DNA of 64,000 bases from Nocardioides sp. BP30. GTDB taxonomy: Bacteria; Actinomycetota; Actinomycetes; Propionibacteriales; Nocardioidaceae. Both the position numbers and the translations under genes were made by a program. Each line of letters starts with the position of its first letter. Position 1 is the stretch's first letter. Below the pieces are notes generated by a model, which saw only the letters and a list, made by a program, of their open reading frames with translations, did no database searches and was not told where the DNA came from. Positions 34,115 through 43,574 of this stretch are shown in pieces. The stretch spans positions 1,240,001-1,304,000 of the forward strand of contig NZ_CP123620.1 in assembly GCF_029873215.1 (NCBI RefSeq), in the 5' to 3' direction.

Positions 34115-36096
34115 GGTACAAGAGGTACGCCGGCGGCGACCCGCTCGCCCCGCCGGTCGACATCGCCGAGGCGCTGGACGCGATCGGCGAGGACGTGATG
34201 GCCGGGTACTCGCCCGAGCGAGCACTGCAGGAGTTCCTGCGTCGCGGCGGGCGCGACCAGGCGGGGCTGGACGACCTCGCCCGCCGGGTCGCTGAGAAGC
34301 GCCGGGAGCTGCTGCAGCGGCACAACCTGGACGGGACCATGCAGCAGGTCCGCGAGCTGCTCGACAAGGCGGTGCTGGCCGAGCGCGGCCAGATCGCCCG
34401 CGACACCACGCTGGACTCCGACGACGCGATGTTCCGCGACATGCAGTTGAACAACCTGCCGCCCAACACCGCCGCGGCCGTCTCCGAGCTCTCGTCGTAC
34501 GACTGGCGCTCCCGCGAGGCGCGGGAGGACTACGAGCAGATCAAGGACCTGCTCGGCCGCGAGCTGCTCGACCAGCGCTTCGCGGGCATGAAGCAGGCCC
34601 TGAAGAACGCGAACGACCAGGACCGGGCCGCGGTCAACGAGATGCTCGGCGACCTCAACGAGCTGCTGGAGAAGCATCGCCTCGGCGAGGACACCCCCGA
34701 GGACTTCGCCGACTTCATGGCCAGGCACGGCGACTTCTTCCCCGAGAACCCGCAGGACATCGACGAGCTGCTCGACTCGCTCGCGCAGCGTGCCGCCGCG
34801 GCGCAGCGGATGCTCAACTCGATGACGCCCGAACAGCGGGCCGAGCTGATGGAGCTCTCGGCCCAGGCGTTCGGCTCGCCGGCGCTGATGGAGGCGCTGG
34901 ACCGCCTCGACGCCAACCTGCAGTCGCTGCGGCCCGGAGAGGACTGGTCCGGCTCGGAGCAGTTCGGCGGGGAGCAGGGGCTGGGTCTGGGTGACGGCAC
35001 CGGCGTGCTGCAGGACCTCGCCGAGCTCGACCAGCTCTCCGAGCAGCTCTCGCAGTCGTACGGCGGCGCCCGGCTCGACGACGTCGACCTCGACGCGCTG
35101 GCCCGCCAGCTCGGCGACTCCGCCGCCGTCGACGCCCGCACCCTGCAGCAGCTCGAGCAGGCGCTGCGCGACTCCGGCCAGCTCGAGCGCGGCTCGGACG
35201 GCAACCTCCGGCTGACCCCGAAGGCGATGCGCCAGCTCGGCAAGGCGCTGCTGCGCGACGTCGCGCAGCGGATGTCGGGTCGGCAGGGCCAGCGCGACCT
35301 GCGCACGGCCGGGGCGGCAGGTGACCTGTCGGGTGCCTCGCGGCCGTGGGCGTTCGGCGACACCGAGCCGTGGGACATCCCCCGCACGCTGCTCAACAAG
35401 GCGCTGCGTCGCGGTGACAGGCTCGCGCTCGACGACATCGAGGTGCAGGAGACCGAGGCCCGCACGCAGGCCGCCGTCGCGCTCCTGGTCGACACGTCCT
35501 TCTCGATGGCGATGGACGGGCGCTGGGTCCCGATGAAGCGCACGGCGCTGGCGCTGCACACCCTCATCCGGTCGCGCTTCCGCGGCGATCACCTCCAGCT
35601 GATCGGCTTCGGCCGGGCGGCCCGCGTGATGGAGATCGAGGAGCTGACCGGCCTGGACGCTCGCTGGGACAAGGGCACGAACCTGCACCATGCGCTGCTC
35701 CTGGCCAACCGCCACTTCCGCAAGCATCCCAACGCCCAGCCGGTGCTGCTCATCGTCACCGACGGTGAGCCGACGTCCCACCTCGAGCCGAACGGCGAGG
35801 TCTGGTTCTCCTATCCGCCGCACCCGCTGACGATCGCCTACGCCGTCCGCGAGCTGGACAACGCCGGCCGCCTCGGTGCCCAGACGACGTTCTTCCGGCT
35901 CGGCGAGGACCCCGGCCTGGCGCGCTTCATCGACTCGATGGCGAGGCGGGTGGACGGCAAGGTGATCGCCCCCGAGCTCGACGACCTGGGTGCGGCGGTG
36001 GTCGGCAGCTACCTCGGGTCGCGCAGCAGCGGCCCGGCCGGCGGCGGCTACGGCGACCTGTGGGGCGGCGGCGGTCGCGGCTGGTGGGCTGGCTGA
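34111..36096 (+). CDS. VWA-domain protein, partner of the MoxR-like ATPase
   Basis: A 661-aa cytoplasmic protein. The long helical N-terminal part is rich in Leu, Glu, Gln and Asp and has many short coiled segments. It is followed by a VWA domain with MIDAS motif DTSFS (Asp461) and then TDGEPTSHLE. The C-terminal tail is Gly/Trp-rich (GGGRGWWAG). VWA proteins recognise clients for a cognate AAA+ ATPase, as in BchI/BchD or MoxR systems. The ATG overlaps the OsmC-like stop (ATGA). The client is unknown. Confidence 0.86.
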   Translation: MRYKRYAGGDPLAPPVDIAEALDAIGEDVMAGYSPERALQEFLRRGGRDQAGLDDLARRVAEKRRELLQRHNLDGTMQQVRELLDKAVLAERGQIARDTTLDSDDAMFRDMQLNNLPPNTAAAVSELSSYDWRSREAREDYEQIKDLLGRELLDQRFAGMKQALKNANDQDRAAVNEMLGDLNELLEKHRLGEDTPEDFADFMARHGDFFPENPQDIDELLDSLAQRAAAAQRMLNSMTPEQRAELMELSAQAFGSPALMEALDRLDANLQSLRPGEDWSGSEQFGGEQGLGLGDGTGVLQDLAELDQLSEQLSQSYGGARLDDVDLDALARQLGDSAAVDARTLQQLEQALRDSGQLERGSDGNLRLTPKAMRQLGKALLRDVAQRMSGRQGQRDLRTAGAAGDLSGASRPWAFGDTEPWDIPRTLLNKALRRGDRLALDDIEVQETEARTQAAVALLVDTSFSMAMDGRWVPMKRTALALHTLIRSRFRGDHLQLIGFGRAARVMEIEELTGLDARWDKGTNLHHALLLANRHFRKHPNAQPVLLIVTDGEPTSHLEPNGEVWFSYPPHPLTIAYAVRELDNAGRLGAQTTFFRLGEDPGLARFIDSMARRVDGKVIAPELDDLGAAVVGSYLGSRSSGPAGGGYGDLWGGGGRGWWAG

Positions 36097-36106
36097 CCGC
36101 CGAGAC

Positions 36107-36164
36107 GTCACTTTCCGCGGGTCGAATGGTCGCTCCGCCGGCCACTCGACCCGCCGGAAGTGAC
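36107..36164. terminator. Long REP-like inverted repeat between the VWA and TSUP genes
   Basis: The 19-nt arms at 36107-36125 and 36146-36164 pair with two mismatches, starting GTCACTT on each strand. The 20-nt middle pairs further (GAATGG/CCACTC), so almost the whole element folds. It can act as terminator for the VWA operon and resembles an intergenic REP element. It is followed by CCCCT, as at other hairpins in the window. Confidence 0.72.
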
Positions 36165-36195
36165 CCCTCGACGCGGGCGCCGTAGCCTCGCGCTC

Positions 36196-36972
36196 GTGCC
36201 TGATCTCAGCGTCGTCCTCCTGTTGGCACTCGCGGCCGCCTCGGCGGGATTCGTCGACGCGGTCGTCGGCGGTGGCGGCCTGATCCAACTCCCGGCGCTG
36301 CTGCTGGGGCTGCCCGGGTACGCACCCGTGCACGTGCTCGCGACCAACAAGCTCGCCTCCATCTGCGGTACGACGACGAGCGCCGCGACGTACTACCGAC
36401 GCGTGCGCCCCGACCCGCGGACCTTCGTCCCGCTGATGGTGCTGGCGTTCCTGGGCTCGGCCGGGGGAGCCGCCGTCGCCTCGCACCTGTCCAGCGGGGT
36501 GTTCAAGCCGATCGTCCTGGTCGCGCTCGTGCTGATCGGCGCCTGGGTGTGGTTCCGGCCGACCCTGGGCGGGGAGACGCTGCTGCGGCACGGACCACGG
36601 CGACACCTCGCCCTCGCCATGCTGATCGGTGCGGCGATCGGCTTCTACGACGGCGCGCTGGGGCCCGGGACCGGATCGTTCTTCGTGATCGCCCTGGTGG
36701 GCCTGCTGGGCTACTCCTTCCTGGAGTCCTCCGCGAAGGCGAAGCTCGCCAACGTCGCCACCAACCTGGCGGCGCTCGTGGTCTTCATCCCCCAGGGCGC
36801 GGTGCTGTGGCGGCTCGCGCTGATCATGGGGGCGTGCAACGTCGCCGGCGGCTACCTCGGCGCCCGCCTGGCGGTGGCCCGCGGGACGGGCTTCGTCCGC
36901 GTGTTCTTCCTGCTGGTGGTGGTCGGCTTCATCGTGCGGATCGGTGGCGAGGTGGTAGGCCTCTGGGCGTAG
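36196..36972 (+). CDS. TSUP/TauE-SafE family permease
   Basis: A 258-aa membrane protein with about eight hydrophobic segments. The TSUP hallmarks are AGFVDAVVGGGGLIQLPALL in the first half and the related GFYDGALGPGTGSFFVIALVGLLG in the second. LATNKLASICGTTTSAATYY and LANVATNLAALV are the repeated substrate regions. The family moves sulfite, sulfoacetate or other organosulfonates, usually outward. The substrate is not determined. GTG 36196 is preceded 7 nt upstream by TAGCCT at 36183-36188. Confidence 0.88.
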   Translation: MPDLSVVLLLALAAASAGFVDAVVGGGGLIQLPALLLGLPGYAPVHVLATNKLASICGTTTSAATYYRRVRPDPRTFVPLMVLAFLGSAGGAAVASHLSSGVFKPIVLVALVLIGAWVWFRPTLGGETLLRHGPRRHLALAMLIGAAIGFYDGALGPGTGSFFVIALVGLLGYSFLESSAKAKLANVATNLAALVVFIPQGAVLWRLALIMGACNVAGGYLGARLAVARGTGFVRVFFLLVVVGFIVRIGGEVVGLWA

Positions 36973-37109
36973 ACGCGGCACCGCAAGCGTCGTTGTCTCG
37001 CCATGTGGACGGCTGTCTTGTATCTTGAGAAAGTCGAGCAAGTCAGTCGATTTAGGGTCTAACTTCATCCTGCGCTGCCATCGCGGCGACAGGTTCGAAG
37101 GGAACTCGC

Positions 37110-38555
37110 ATGAACTGGCCCGCTTGGGGCACGCTCGCCGCGGTGGCTGTGGTCGCCGTGCTCATCCACCGGCTCCGCCGCCGCAACGTCAACTTCAGCG
37201 TGATCACCTTGATCGCGCTCGCCCTCGGGATCCCGATCGGCCTGATCGCCGGTGACCACGTCGAGTACGTCGACCCGATCGGCAAGATCTATCTCAACCT
37301 TCTGCTGGCCTGCGTGGCGCCGCTGATCCTGGTCGCGATCATCTCCTCGGTGACCTCGCTCGGCAGCCTGGCCAAGCTGCGCAGCATCGGCCTGCGCTCG
37401 GTCTTCTGGCTCATGCTCAGCACTGCGCTCGCGGTCGCGCTGGCGATGGGCCTGGGGTTGGCGTTCCAGCCCGGATCTGGTGTGCACGACAAGCTCGGCA
37501 GCGCCCAGACCGATGCTGTCCAAGGCCAGGTGCAGGACTTCACCCATGTCGTGATCGGCTTCTTCCCGACCAACGTCGCGGAGAACTTCCGGGCCAACGA
37601 CATCATCCCGATCATCCTGATCGCGCTGGTGCTCTCGATCGCCTACCTCTCGCTCGCCGAGCACAAGGCCGAGCAGGTGCGCCCGTTCCGCGACGGCGCC
37701 GAGGCGCTCAAGCTCATCATCTTCAAGGCCGTCGGCTATGTCATCGCGCTGACGCCGTACGCGATCGTGGCGCTGACGGCGACCACCGTCGGCAACAGCA
37801 CGAACCTCGGCAAGCAGTTCTGGTCGCTGGTCGGTCTGCTCGGCCTGACCTGGGCAGCCTGCTTCGTGCACACCTTCGCGATCAACGGCGTGCTCCTGCG
37901 CGTCTTCGGCAACGTGCCGGTGGTGGCGTTCTTCCGCAAGATCTTCCCCGCGCAGCTGACAGCCTTCACCACCCAGAGCAGCGTCGGCACGCTGCCGGTG
38001 ACCACGGAGCGGCTGACCCGCGAGGTCGGCGTCCACCCTGAGATCGCGCACTTCACCGCACCGCTCGGCACCACCATCGGCATGCCGGGCTGCGCAGGCA
38101 TCTGGCCGGTCCTGATCGCGGTGTGGGGCCTCAACGCCTACGACATGCACTACGGCGCGGGGGACTACGTGCGACTGGCGGTGCTCGGCGTCCTGGTCTC
38201 GGTCGGTACGGCGGGCCTGCCCGCCGCTGCCACGGTTGCCGCCGCGACGGTCCTCTCTGCCGCAGGCCTGCCGCTGGAGTTCGTCGCCGTGACGATCCCG
38301 ATCAGCACGATCGCGGACATGGCGCGGACCATGACCAACGTGACGGCCGCGGCCGCCAGTGCCACCGTCGTGGCGCGGCAGACGGGGTTGCTCGACGACG
38401 AGATCTTCGCCGGTCGAGCGCAGTTCCGCGAGGCCGACGACTCCTCGCTTCCCGGCCGCCGCATCGCCTCGGACCCGACACCCACCGATGTCATCGACAC
38501 CCCCCACATCGCCGACGACCCGTCGGCCGGAGCACGAGAGCTGACGAACGCCTGA
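37110..38555 (+). CDS. SDF-family (DAACS) cation:dicarboxylate/cystine symporter
   Basis: A 481-aa transporter with about eight transmembrane segments and two re-entrant loops. TTQSSVGTLPVTTERL is the hairpin-1 signature. APLGTTIGMPGCAGIW lies in the next helix, and GTAGLPAAATVAAATVLSAAGLPLEF is hairpin 2. It resembles TcyP-type L-cystine symporters as well as dicarboxylate carriers. The C-terminal tail (about 60 residues) is polar. GAAGGGA precedes ATG 37110. The next gene starts on the stop codon (TGATG), so it is co-transcribed with two secreted proteins. Confidence 0.87.
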   Translation: MNWPAWGTLAAVAVVAVLIHRLRRRNVNFSVITLIALALGIPIGLIAGDHVEYVDPIGKIYLNLLLACVAPLILVAIISSVTSLGSLAKLRSIGLRSVFWLMLSTALAVALAMGLGLAFQPGSGVHDKLGSAQTDAVQGQVQDFTHVVIGFFPTNVAENFRANDIIPIILIALVLSIAYLSLAEHKAEQVRPFRDGAEALKLIIFKAVGYVIALTPYAIVALTATTVGNSTNLGKQFWSLVGLLGLTWAACFVHTFAINGVLLRVFGNVPVVAFFRKIFPAQLTAFTTQSSVGTLPVTTERLTREVGVHPEIAHFTAPLGTTIGMPGCAGIWPVLIAVWGLNAYDMHYGAGDYVRLAVLGVLVSVGTAGLPAAATVAAATVLSAAGLPLEFVAVTIPISTIADMARTMTNVTAAAASATVVARQTGLLDDEIFAGRAQFREADDSSLPGRRIASDPTPTDVIDTPHIADDPSAGARELTNA

Positions 38556-39403
38556 TGAAGCGACAGATCGCCCTGCTGGCCACCGGACTCGGCCTGAGCG
38601 CCGCCTCCCTGACGCTGGCCCCGGCGGCACATGCCACCGACATCACCAACCCGGCGCAGAACCCGGCGCCGATCACTGTCACCGTCGACGGCCAGCAGTA
38701 CACCGACGGCCAGGACACCCTGCCCGGCGAGGACGACTACGCGTGCACGCCGATCCCGGGCGTCAGCTACGACTTCGCCGACAACGAGGTCATCTACCAC
38801 ACGGACAACGGCACCAAGACCGTCCACTGGACCGAGTGGGATCGCATCACCAGCTACCAGGTGTGGCTCAAGCAGCAGAGCGCGACCAAGCCGAGCGGCT
38901 CCAGCAGCTCGAGCGGCTCGTCGAGCACGACCAAGACGACGACCACGACCCCGACCGGCAGCTCGAAGAGCTCGAGCGGCAAGAGCTCCAGCGCGAAGAA
39001 GACGAAGTCGGCCTCGGCCGGCTCGACGTCATCGGCCAGCGCCAGCCCGAGCGACGATGCCACCGCCTCGGCGACGGACTCGGCGACGGACACGGCCACC
39101 GCCTCCGCGTCGGACTCCGCCTCCGCGTCCCCGTCCGCCTCGTCGTCTGCCAAGCCGCACCACCACAAGAAGGCCGCGGCCGTGGTCGCCGTGGCCCCCT
39201 CACCCTCGGCATCGGCCGAGACCGCCGTCGCAACCGACCAGCAGCTCACCGCTGCCTCGAGCTCGACCCACGGTGCCGGCAGCACCCGCCTCGCCGGCGT
39301 GCTGATCCTGGGTGCCTTCGCCGCCGCCAGCATCGCGCTGCTGATCGGAAACGGAGTGCGCACGGCCGTCGGCCGTCGCGGACGCAAGGGCGGAGTCGCA
39401 TGA
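38555..39403 (+). CDS. Secreted Ser/Thr/Ala-rich protein with C-terminal membrane anchor
   Basis: A 282-aa protein. It has a signal peptide (KRQIALLATGLGLSAASLTLAPAAHA), a short folded segment of about 85 residues with one Cys (DYACTPIP) and aromatic residues, then a ~130-residue Ser/Thr/Lys/Ala-rich stalk. A C-terminal hydrophobic helix (LAGVLILGAFAAASIALLIG) ends with an Arg/Lys tail (GRRGRKGG). This layout is a surface-displayed domain on a stalk. There is no LPXTG. The ATG overlaps the symporter stop. The function is unknown. Confidence 0.78.
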   Translation: MKRQIALLATGLGLSAASLTLAPAAHATDITNPAQNPAPITVTVDGQQYTDGQDTLPGEDDYACTPIPGVSYDFADNEVIYHTDNGTKTVHWTEWDRITSYQVWLKQQSATKPSGSSSSSGSSSTTKTTTTTPTGSSKSSSGKSSSAKKTKSASAGSTSSASASPSDDATASATDSATDTATASASDSASASPSASSSAKPHHHKKAAAVVAVAPSPSASAETAVATDQQLTAASSSTHGAGSTRLAGVLILGAFAAASIALLIGNGVRTAVGRRGRKGGVA

Positions 39404-39455
39404 CCTCCACCCGATGTCGCTCTCTGAGCTGACCTAGCAGCATCCTCGCGCCCCA

Positions 39456-39487
39456 CCCGGGCGAGGGCCGTCGCGGCCCTCGCCGGG
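39456..39487 (+). terminator. Hairpin between the two secreted-protein genes
   Basis: A perfect 10-bp stem GGCGAGGGCC (39460-39469) with GGCCCTCGCC (39475-39484), loop GTCGC, is extended outward by CCC/GGG with one bulged base. It could attenuate or end transcription before the thioredoxin-like gene. Confidence 0.65.
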
Positions 39488-39560
39488 CCGAGCGCGCCCT
39501 GAGCATCCCACTCCCCGCAACACCCACCGTCTCGGACCGAGAAGATCAAGGAACCCATCC

Positions 39561-41996
39561 ATGAACGCCTTCGCCCGTCGAAAGCGCGCGGCAGCGGCCA
39601 TCGCCGCCGCAGGCCTGAGCGTCGCAGCGCTCGCCGGAGGTGCGCTGAGCGCGCCCGCCGGCGCCGCTCCTGCGCGCACTGCCACCACGTCGACCGACAC
39701 GACGTACCTGCAGGACACGCTCGGTGTGCCCGCCAACACGGTCATCGAGACGGTCACCTACGACCGCTTTCAGTGGCTGCTGCAGCAGAGCGGCAAGTTC
39801 GCCTTCCTGATCGGCGACCCGAACGAGTCCACGGCCAACGGTGTCGACTTCAAGGCCGAGGCGCAGGCTGTCGACGCGTCCGCACGTGCTGCGGGGGTGA
39901 AGAAGGTCTACTGGTTCGACCCGAACCTCTCGGGCGGGGTCACGTTCAACACCGGCACCAAGACCAACACCTCGACCGGCGTCACCACGACGACCACGCT
40001 GACGGAGCCGAACCTCGACATCCGCAAGCCGGGCGCGACCACGGTCGCTGCTGCATCGCAGACTGTCTACGACAACGCCTGGAAGAACCTGATCGGGCAG
40101 TACCTCGGCAACGGAATCAAGGCCACGGTTGCGGTCGACTCCAAGGGCGTCTCGACGGTGAACACCGAGAGCGCCAAAGTCACCGTCGCGACCGACGCGA
40201 CTGTGGTCAACGACGCGAACGCGCCGCTCTACGACTACAGCGCCGGTACGCCGACGGACTACTTCGACAACACGTTCTTCGTCTATGACAAGGACAACAC
40301 CACGGGGAGCCCGGCGCAGGCGGACAAGCTGCAGTCGAGCACCGATCTGGACACCGCCGCCGACAACAACTACGGCGCGGCTGCTACCGCGGTCCTCCAG
40401 GCGATCCCCAACGTCGCGACCGCGGTGAAGGCCGTTGGTCAGTTCGACTGGTGGAAGTCGGAGATCAACGCCAAGGCTGCTGCGCAGTCGCCGGTGACGG
40501 ACTCGGCCACCAACCCGAACCAGTTCGGTGGCGCGATCCTGGATGACTCGGACAACAGTGACCCGTGGGCGGTCCAGCAGGTCACCTTCCCGGAGCTCGT
40601 GCACCTGCTCGGCCAGAACGCCAGCACCTCGCAGAACTTCGTCGTCCTCTTCGGCGGCACCTGGTGCCCGAACACGCGCGCCGTGATCAAGTCGGTCAAC
40701 GCCGAAGCGCAGAAGAACAACGTCACGGTCTACAACTTCGACACCGTCCTCGACGGTGGCACGGTCGGCGGCGCCACCACGAGCGCTGTCAACCCGCTGC
40801 AGATCCGCAACACCGCTAACTACGGCACGACGAGCAACGCGAACCCGAGCTATCTCTACGGCAGCCTGCTTTCGACGTTCTTCAAGAACATCGCCACCCA
40901 GAACGACCTGAACAACGGCAGCTACGTCACCTACTACCCGGGCGGTGACACCACCCAGCCGCTCGCGGCCGTGCGCAAGCTCCAGGTGCCGTTCCTGATC
41001 GACTACCAGCACGGCACCGGCGTGGGCCCGGTCAGCACGGCGATCAAGCGGCAGTGGATCCAGCAGAACATCGACCCCTCGACAGGCTTGGCCAGCTTCA
41101 AGGAATACATGACGAACTGGGCCTACACCGACGAGAAGGCCGGCGACACCCGCCTGGGCCTGAAGGACGCCGACTTCCCGACGTCGCTGCCGATACCCGG
41201 TCTGGCCACCTTCGACTGGAAGCACCCGGTCTACCCCGACCCGACCAGCTCGTCGGATGCCTCGGCCTTCCTGACGGCCAGCGAGCAGAAGAGCGCTGGG
41301 GCCGCGACGCTGCTGGCGACACGCAAGACCACCATTGCGAACGTCCTTCAGAACAACGTCGTCTTCGCCCGTGAGGCGATCGACAAGGTCGGCTACTTCT
41401 TCGACGGTCTGCCGGGCGGCGTCACGTCCACCCAGACGGTGACGGCCCCGAGCGTGAAGTACGGCACTGCCCCGAAGATCACGGTCGCGATCGCCAACGA
41501 GTACGGCCGCGTGCCGACCGGCAAGGTCTCGCTGACCGTGGCCGGCACGAGCTACCCGGCGCAGACCATCGTGGCCAACGCCGCGTCGTTCACCCTGCCG
41601 AAGCTCGCCGCGGGCAGCTACTCCTACACGCTGTCCTACCCCGGCGACGACCAGATCCTCGCCTTCTCCAAGACCGGCACGCTGAGCGTCGCCAAGGGCT
41701 CGGTCGCCTCGGTCAAGGGCACGGCCAGCAAGAAGCCGACCTCGAAGAAGGCCGGCGTCGAGAAGGTCACCGTGGCGACCGCCGCCGGAAACGCGACAGC
41801 TACCGGCAAGGTCACCGTCACCCTGAAGAAGGGCTCGGCGAAGAAGACCGCGACCGCCACCCTCAAGTCGGGAGTGGCCACGGTCAAGCTGCCCAAGCTG
41901 GCCAAGGGCACCTGGACGGTGAAGCTCGCCTACGCGGGCGACGCCGACTACGCGGCGTCCACCGCGAGCGGTACTCCGGTCAAGGTCACCAAGTAG
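39561..41996 (+). CDS. Large secreted protein with thioredoxin-like CxxT site and Ig-like C-terminus
   Basis: An 811-aa protein with a signal peptide (RRKRAAAAIAAAGLSVAALAGG, cleavage near APAGAAPA). The central region has FVVLFGGTWCPNTRAVI, where Cys369 starts a CPNT active-site-like motif. It is the only cysteine found in the protein, so a dithiol mechanism is impossible. A second thioredoxin-like part may lie near residue 75 (KFAFLIGDPNES). The C-terminal ~170 residues form two Ig-like repeats (ending YPGDDQIL and YAGDADYAAS) of the bacterial Ig-like type. Function unknown; it may bind thiols or disulfides outside the cell. Confidence 0.78.
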   Translation: MNAFARRKRAAAAIAAAGLSVAALAGGALSAPAGAAPARTATTSTDTTYLQDTLGVPANTVIETVTYDRFQWLLQQSGKFAFLIGDPNESTANGVDFKAEAQAVDASARAAGVKKVYWFDPNLSGGVTFNTGTKTNTSTGVTTTTTLTEPNLDIRKPGATTVAAASQTVYDNAWKNLIGQYLGNGIKATVAVDSKGVSTVNTESAKVTVATDATVVNDANAPLYDYSAGTPTDYFDNTFFVYDKDNTTGSPAQADKLQSSTDLDTAADNNYGAAATAVLQAIPNVATAVKAVGQFDWWKSEINAKAAAQSPVTDSATNPNQFGGAILDDSDNSDPWAVQQVTFPELVHLLGQNASTSQNFVVLFGGTWCPNTRAVIKSVNAEAQKNNVTVYNFDTVLDGGTVGGATTSAVNPLQIRNTANYGTTSNANPSYLYGSLLSTFFKNIATQNDLNNGSYVTYYPGGDTTQPLAAVRKLQVPFLIDYQHGTGVGPVSTAIKRQWIQQNIDPSTGLASFKEYMTNWAYTDEKAGDTRLGLKDADFPTSLPIPGLATFDWKHPVYPDPTSSSDASAFLTASEQKSAGAATLLATRKTTIANVLQNNVVFAREAIDKVGYFFDGLPGGVTSTQTVTAPSVKYGTAPKITVAIANEYGRVPTGKVSLTVAGTSYPAQTIVANAASFTLPKLAAGSYSYTLSYPGDDQILAFSKTGTLSVAKGSVASVKGTASKKPTSKKAGVEKVTVATAAGNATATGKVTVTLKKGSAKKTATATLKSGVATVKLPKLAKGTWTVKLAYAGDADYAASTASGTPVKVTK

Positions 41997-42010
41997 CGCC
42001 TGCAGCACGT

Positions 42011-42050
42011 AGGGCCGACCGTGGGAAGGACACCTCCCGCGGTCGGCCCT
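42011..42050 (+). terminator. Strong hairpin after the secreted thioredoxin-like gene
   Basis: A 16-bp stem (42011-42026 with 42035-42050) contains AGGGCCGACCG/CGGTCGGCCCT and an inner GGGA/TCCC, joined by one G-U. The loop is 8 nt. Confidence 0.85.
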
Positions 42051-42067
42051 CGGCGTACGGTGGCGCC

Positions 42068-42805
42068 GTGATCGAGCGACTGACCTTCTTCCTCGACCTG
42101 ACCAGCGACGAGAATCCGCGGGCCGTGGAGTTCTGGCGCGGTGTCACGGGCTACGAGCTCTCGGCGCCCCGGGGCGACGCGGACGAGTTCGCGACCCTCC
42201 TCCCGCCGGCGGGGGACGACCACCTCCGCGTGCAGCGGGTCGGCGACGGCGCCTCCGGGACCCATCTCGACCTGCACGTGTCGGACCTGTCCGCGGCAGT
42301 GGAGCACGCGGTCGGCTGTGGCGCCGTCCTGGTCGCGCGAGATGACCACGCCGTACTCCGCTCGCCGGGTGGTTATCGGTTCTGTCTCGTCGACGCGGCG
42401 GCGAGCGCATCCTCGGCGCCGACCGTCTGGCCCGCCGGACACCGGTCCCGGGTGGATCAGCTCTGCCTCGACGTCGGGCCCTCCGCACATGCGGAGGAGT
42501 GCGCGTTCTGGGCTGCGCTGACCGGGTGGCCGGTGCGGCAGACGCCGCGAGCGGAGTTCGCCCGCCTCGCCGTACCGATGGCGCTCGGGGCGCGTGTCCT
42601 GATCCAGCGCCTCGAGCATGACGAGGGCGAGGTGCGCGGGCATCTGGACATCGCGACGGACGACCGGGAAGCGGAGGTACGCCGCCTGGTCGCGCTGGGC
42701 GCCGAGCCGCTCCACGAGGGGCCGGTCTGGACGGCGATGCGGGCCCCCGCCGGGCCGCCGGTGTGTGTCACGGGCCGCGATCCGGTGACGGGCGGGATCG
42801 GCTGA
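42068..42805 (+). CDS. Tandem VOC (glyoxalase-like) family protein
   Basis: A 245-aa protein with two vicinal-oxygen-chelate modules. The first runs from FFLDLTSDENPRAVEFWRGVTGY to YRFCLVDA and the second from QLCLDVGPSAHAEECAFWAALTGW to PVCVTGRD. Each has the usual beta-alpha-beta-beta-beta pattern. Members include glyoxalases, dioxygenases and antibiotic-binding proteins, so the role is open. Leaderless start: TACGGT at 42056-42061 lies 6 nt before GTG 42068, in the same 12-base context as the cystathionine beta-synthase start. Confidence 0.83.
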   Translation: MIERLTFFLDLTSDENPRAVEFWRGVTGYELSAPRGDADEFATLLPPAGDDHLRVQRVGDGASGTHLDLHVSDLSAAVEHAVGCGAVLVARDDHAVLRSPGGYRFCLVDAAASASSAPTVWPAGHRSRVDQLCLDVGPSAHAEECAFWAALTGWPVRQTPRAEFARLAVPMALGARVLIQRLEHDEGEVRGHLDIATDDREAEVRRLVALGAEPLHEGPVWTAMRAPAGPPVCVTGRDPVTGGIG

Positions 42806-42841
42806 GTCAGGCGATCGGCGCGGATGCGCCAGGATGTGCCT

Positions 42842-43480
42842 ATGCCCGAGCTGCCGGCGAGCCCCGCGGAGGCCTCACCCGCCCGACACCGCGACCTCGA
42901 TCGATTCCTCACCTTCCTCGACGCCATCGTCGCCATCGCGCTCACCCTGCTGGTGCTTCCCCTGACGGATCTCGGGGCGGAGATCCGACACGGCGAGTCC
43001 GTCCGGGCGCTCCTGAACGCTCACCGCCCTCAGCTCTGGGGCTTCTGCCTGAGCTTCGCGGTGATCGCCAGGCTCTGGCTGATCCAACACAGCGTGATGC
43101 GCCCGGTCCTGACGCTCGACCGCCACGTCACACGCCTGTTGCTGCTGTGGTCGTTCAGCATCGTGGTGCTCCCGTTCGCCACCGAGCTCGTCGCCCAGGC
43201 AGGCGACGACCGGGCCACGAAGATCATCTACTTCGGGTGCACGATCCTCGCCGCGGCGACGCTCGCCGGCGTCGAGGGAGTCACCAGGCGCCATCCGGAG
43301 ACGGCCGACCCGGGCATGCGGATCGGTGACCCCGTCCACGGGTGGGTCAACGTGGCGCTGATCGCCGTCGGGCTGGGGCTGACCCTGCTGTGGCCGGGGC
43401 TGAGCTACTTCCCCATGCTGTTGCTCCTGCTCGACGACCAGGTGCACAGCCTGGTCCGTCGGGCAGTACCCGAGCGCTGA
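42842..43480 (+). CDS. TMEM175-family (DUF1211) membrane protein
   Basis: A 212-aa protein with about six hydrophobic segments. The family motif of the first helix, RFLTFLDAIVAIALTLLVLPL, matches the RxxxFxDA-type start of TMEM175/DUF1211. Bacterial members form potassium-conducting channels. CAGGAT at 42830-42835 lies 6 nt before ATG 42842; an in-frame ATG at 42824 would begin before that element and is less likely. Confidence 0.84.
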   Translation: MPELPASPAEASPARHRDLDRFLTFLDAIVAIALTLLVLPLTDLGAEIRHGESVRALLNAHRPQLWGFCLSFAVIARLWLIQHSVMRPVLTLDRHVTRLLLLWSFSIVVLPFATELVAQAGDDRATKIIYFGCTILAAATLAGVEGVTRRHPETADPGMRIGDPVHGWVNVALIAVGLGLTLLWPGLSYFPMLLLLLDDQVHSLVRRAVPER

Positions 43481-43574
43481 GCCGGAGCAGCCCGGACGTG
43501 GGGGACGGCGTCACCGCGAACTCCGCGACGGGGGTCGCGTTGGATCGCCTCGGCCGGCACGGTAGAACGGTGGC

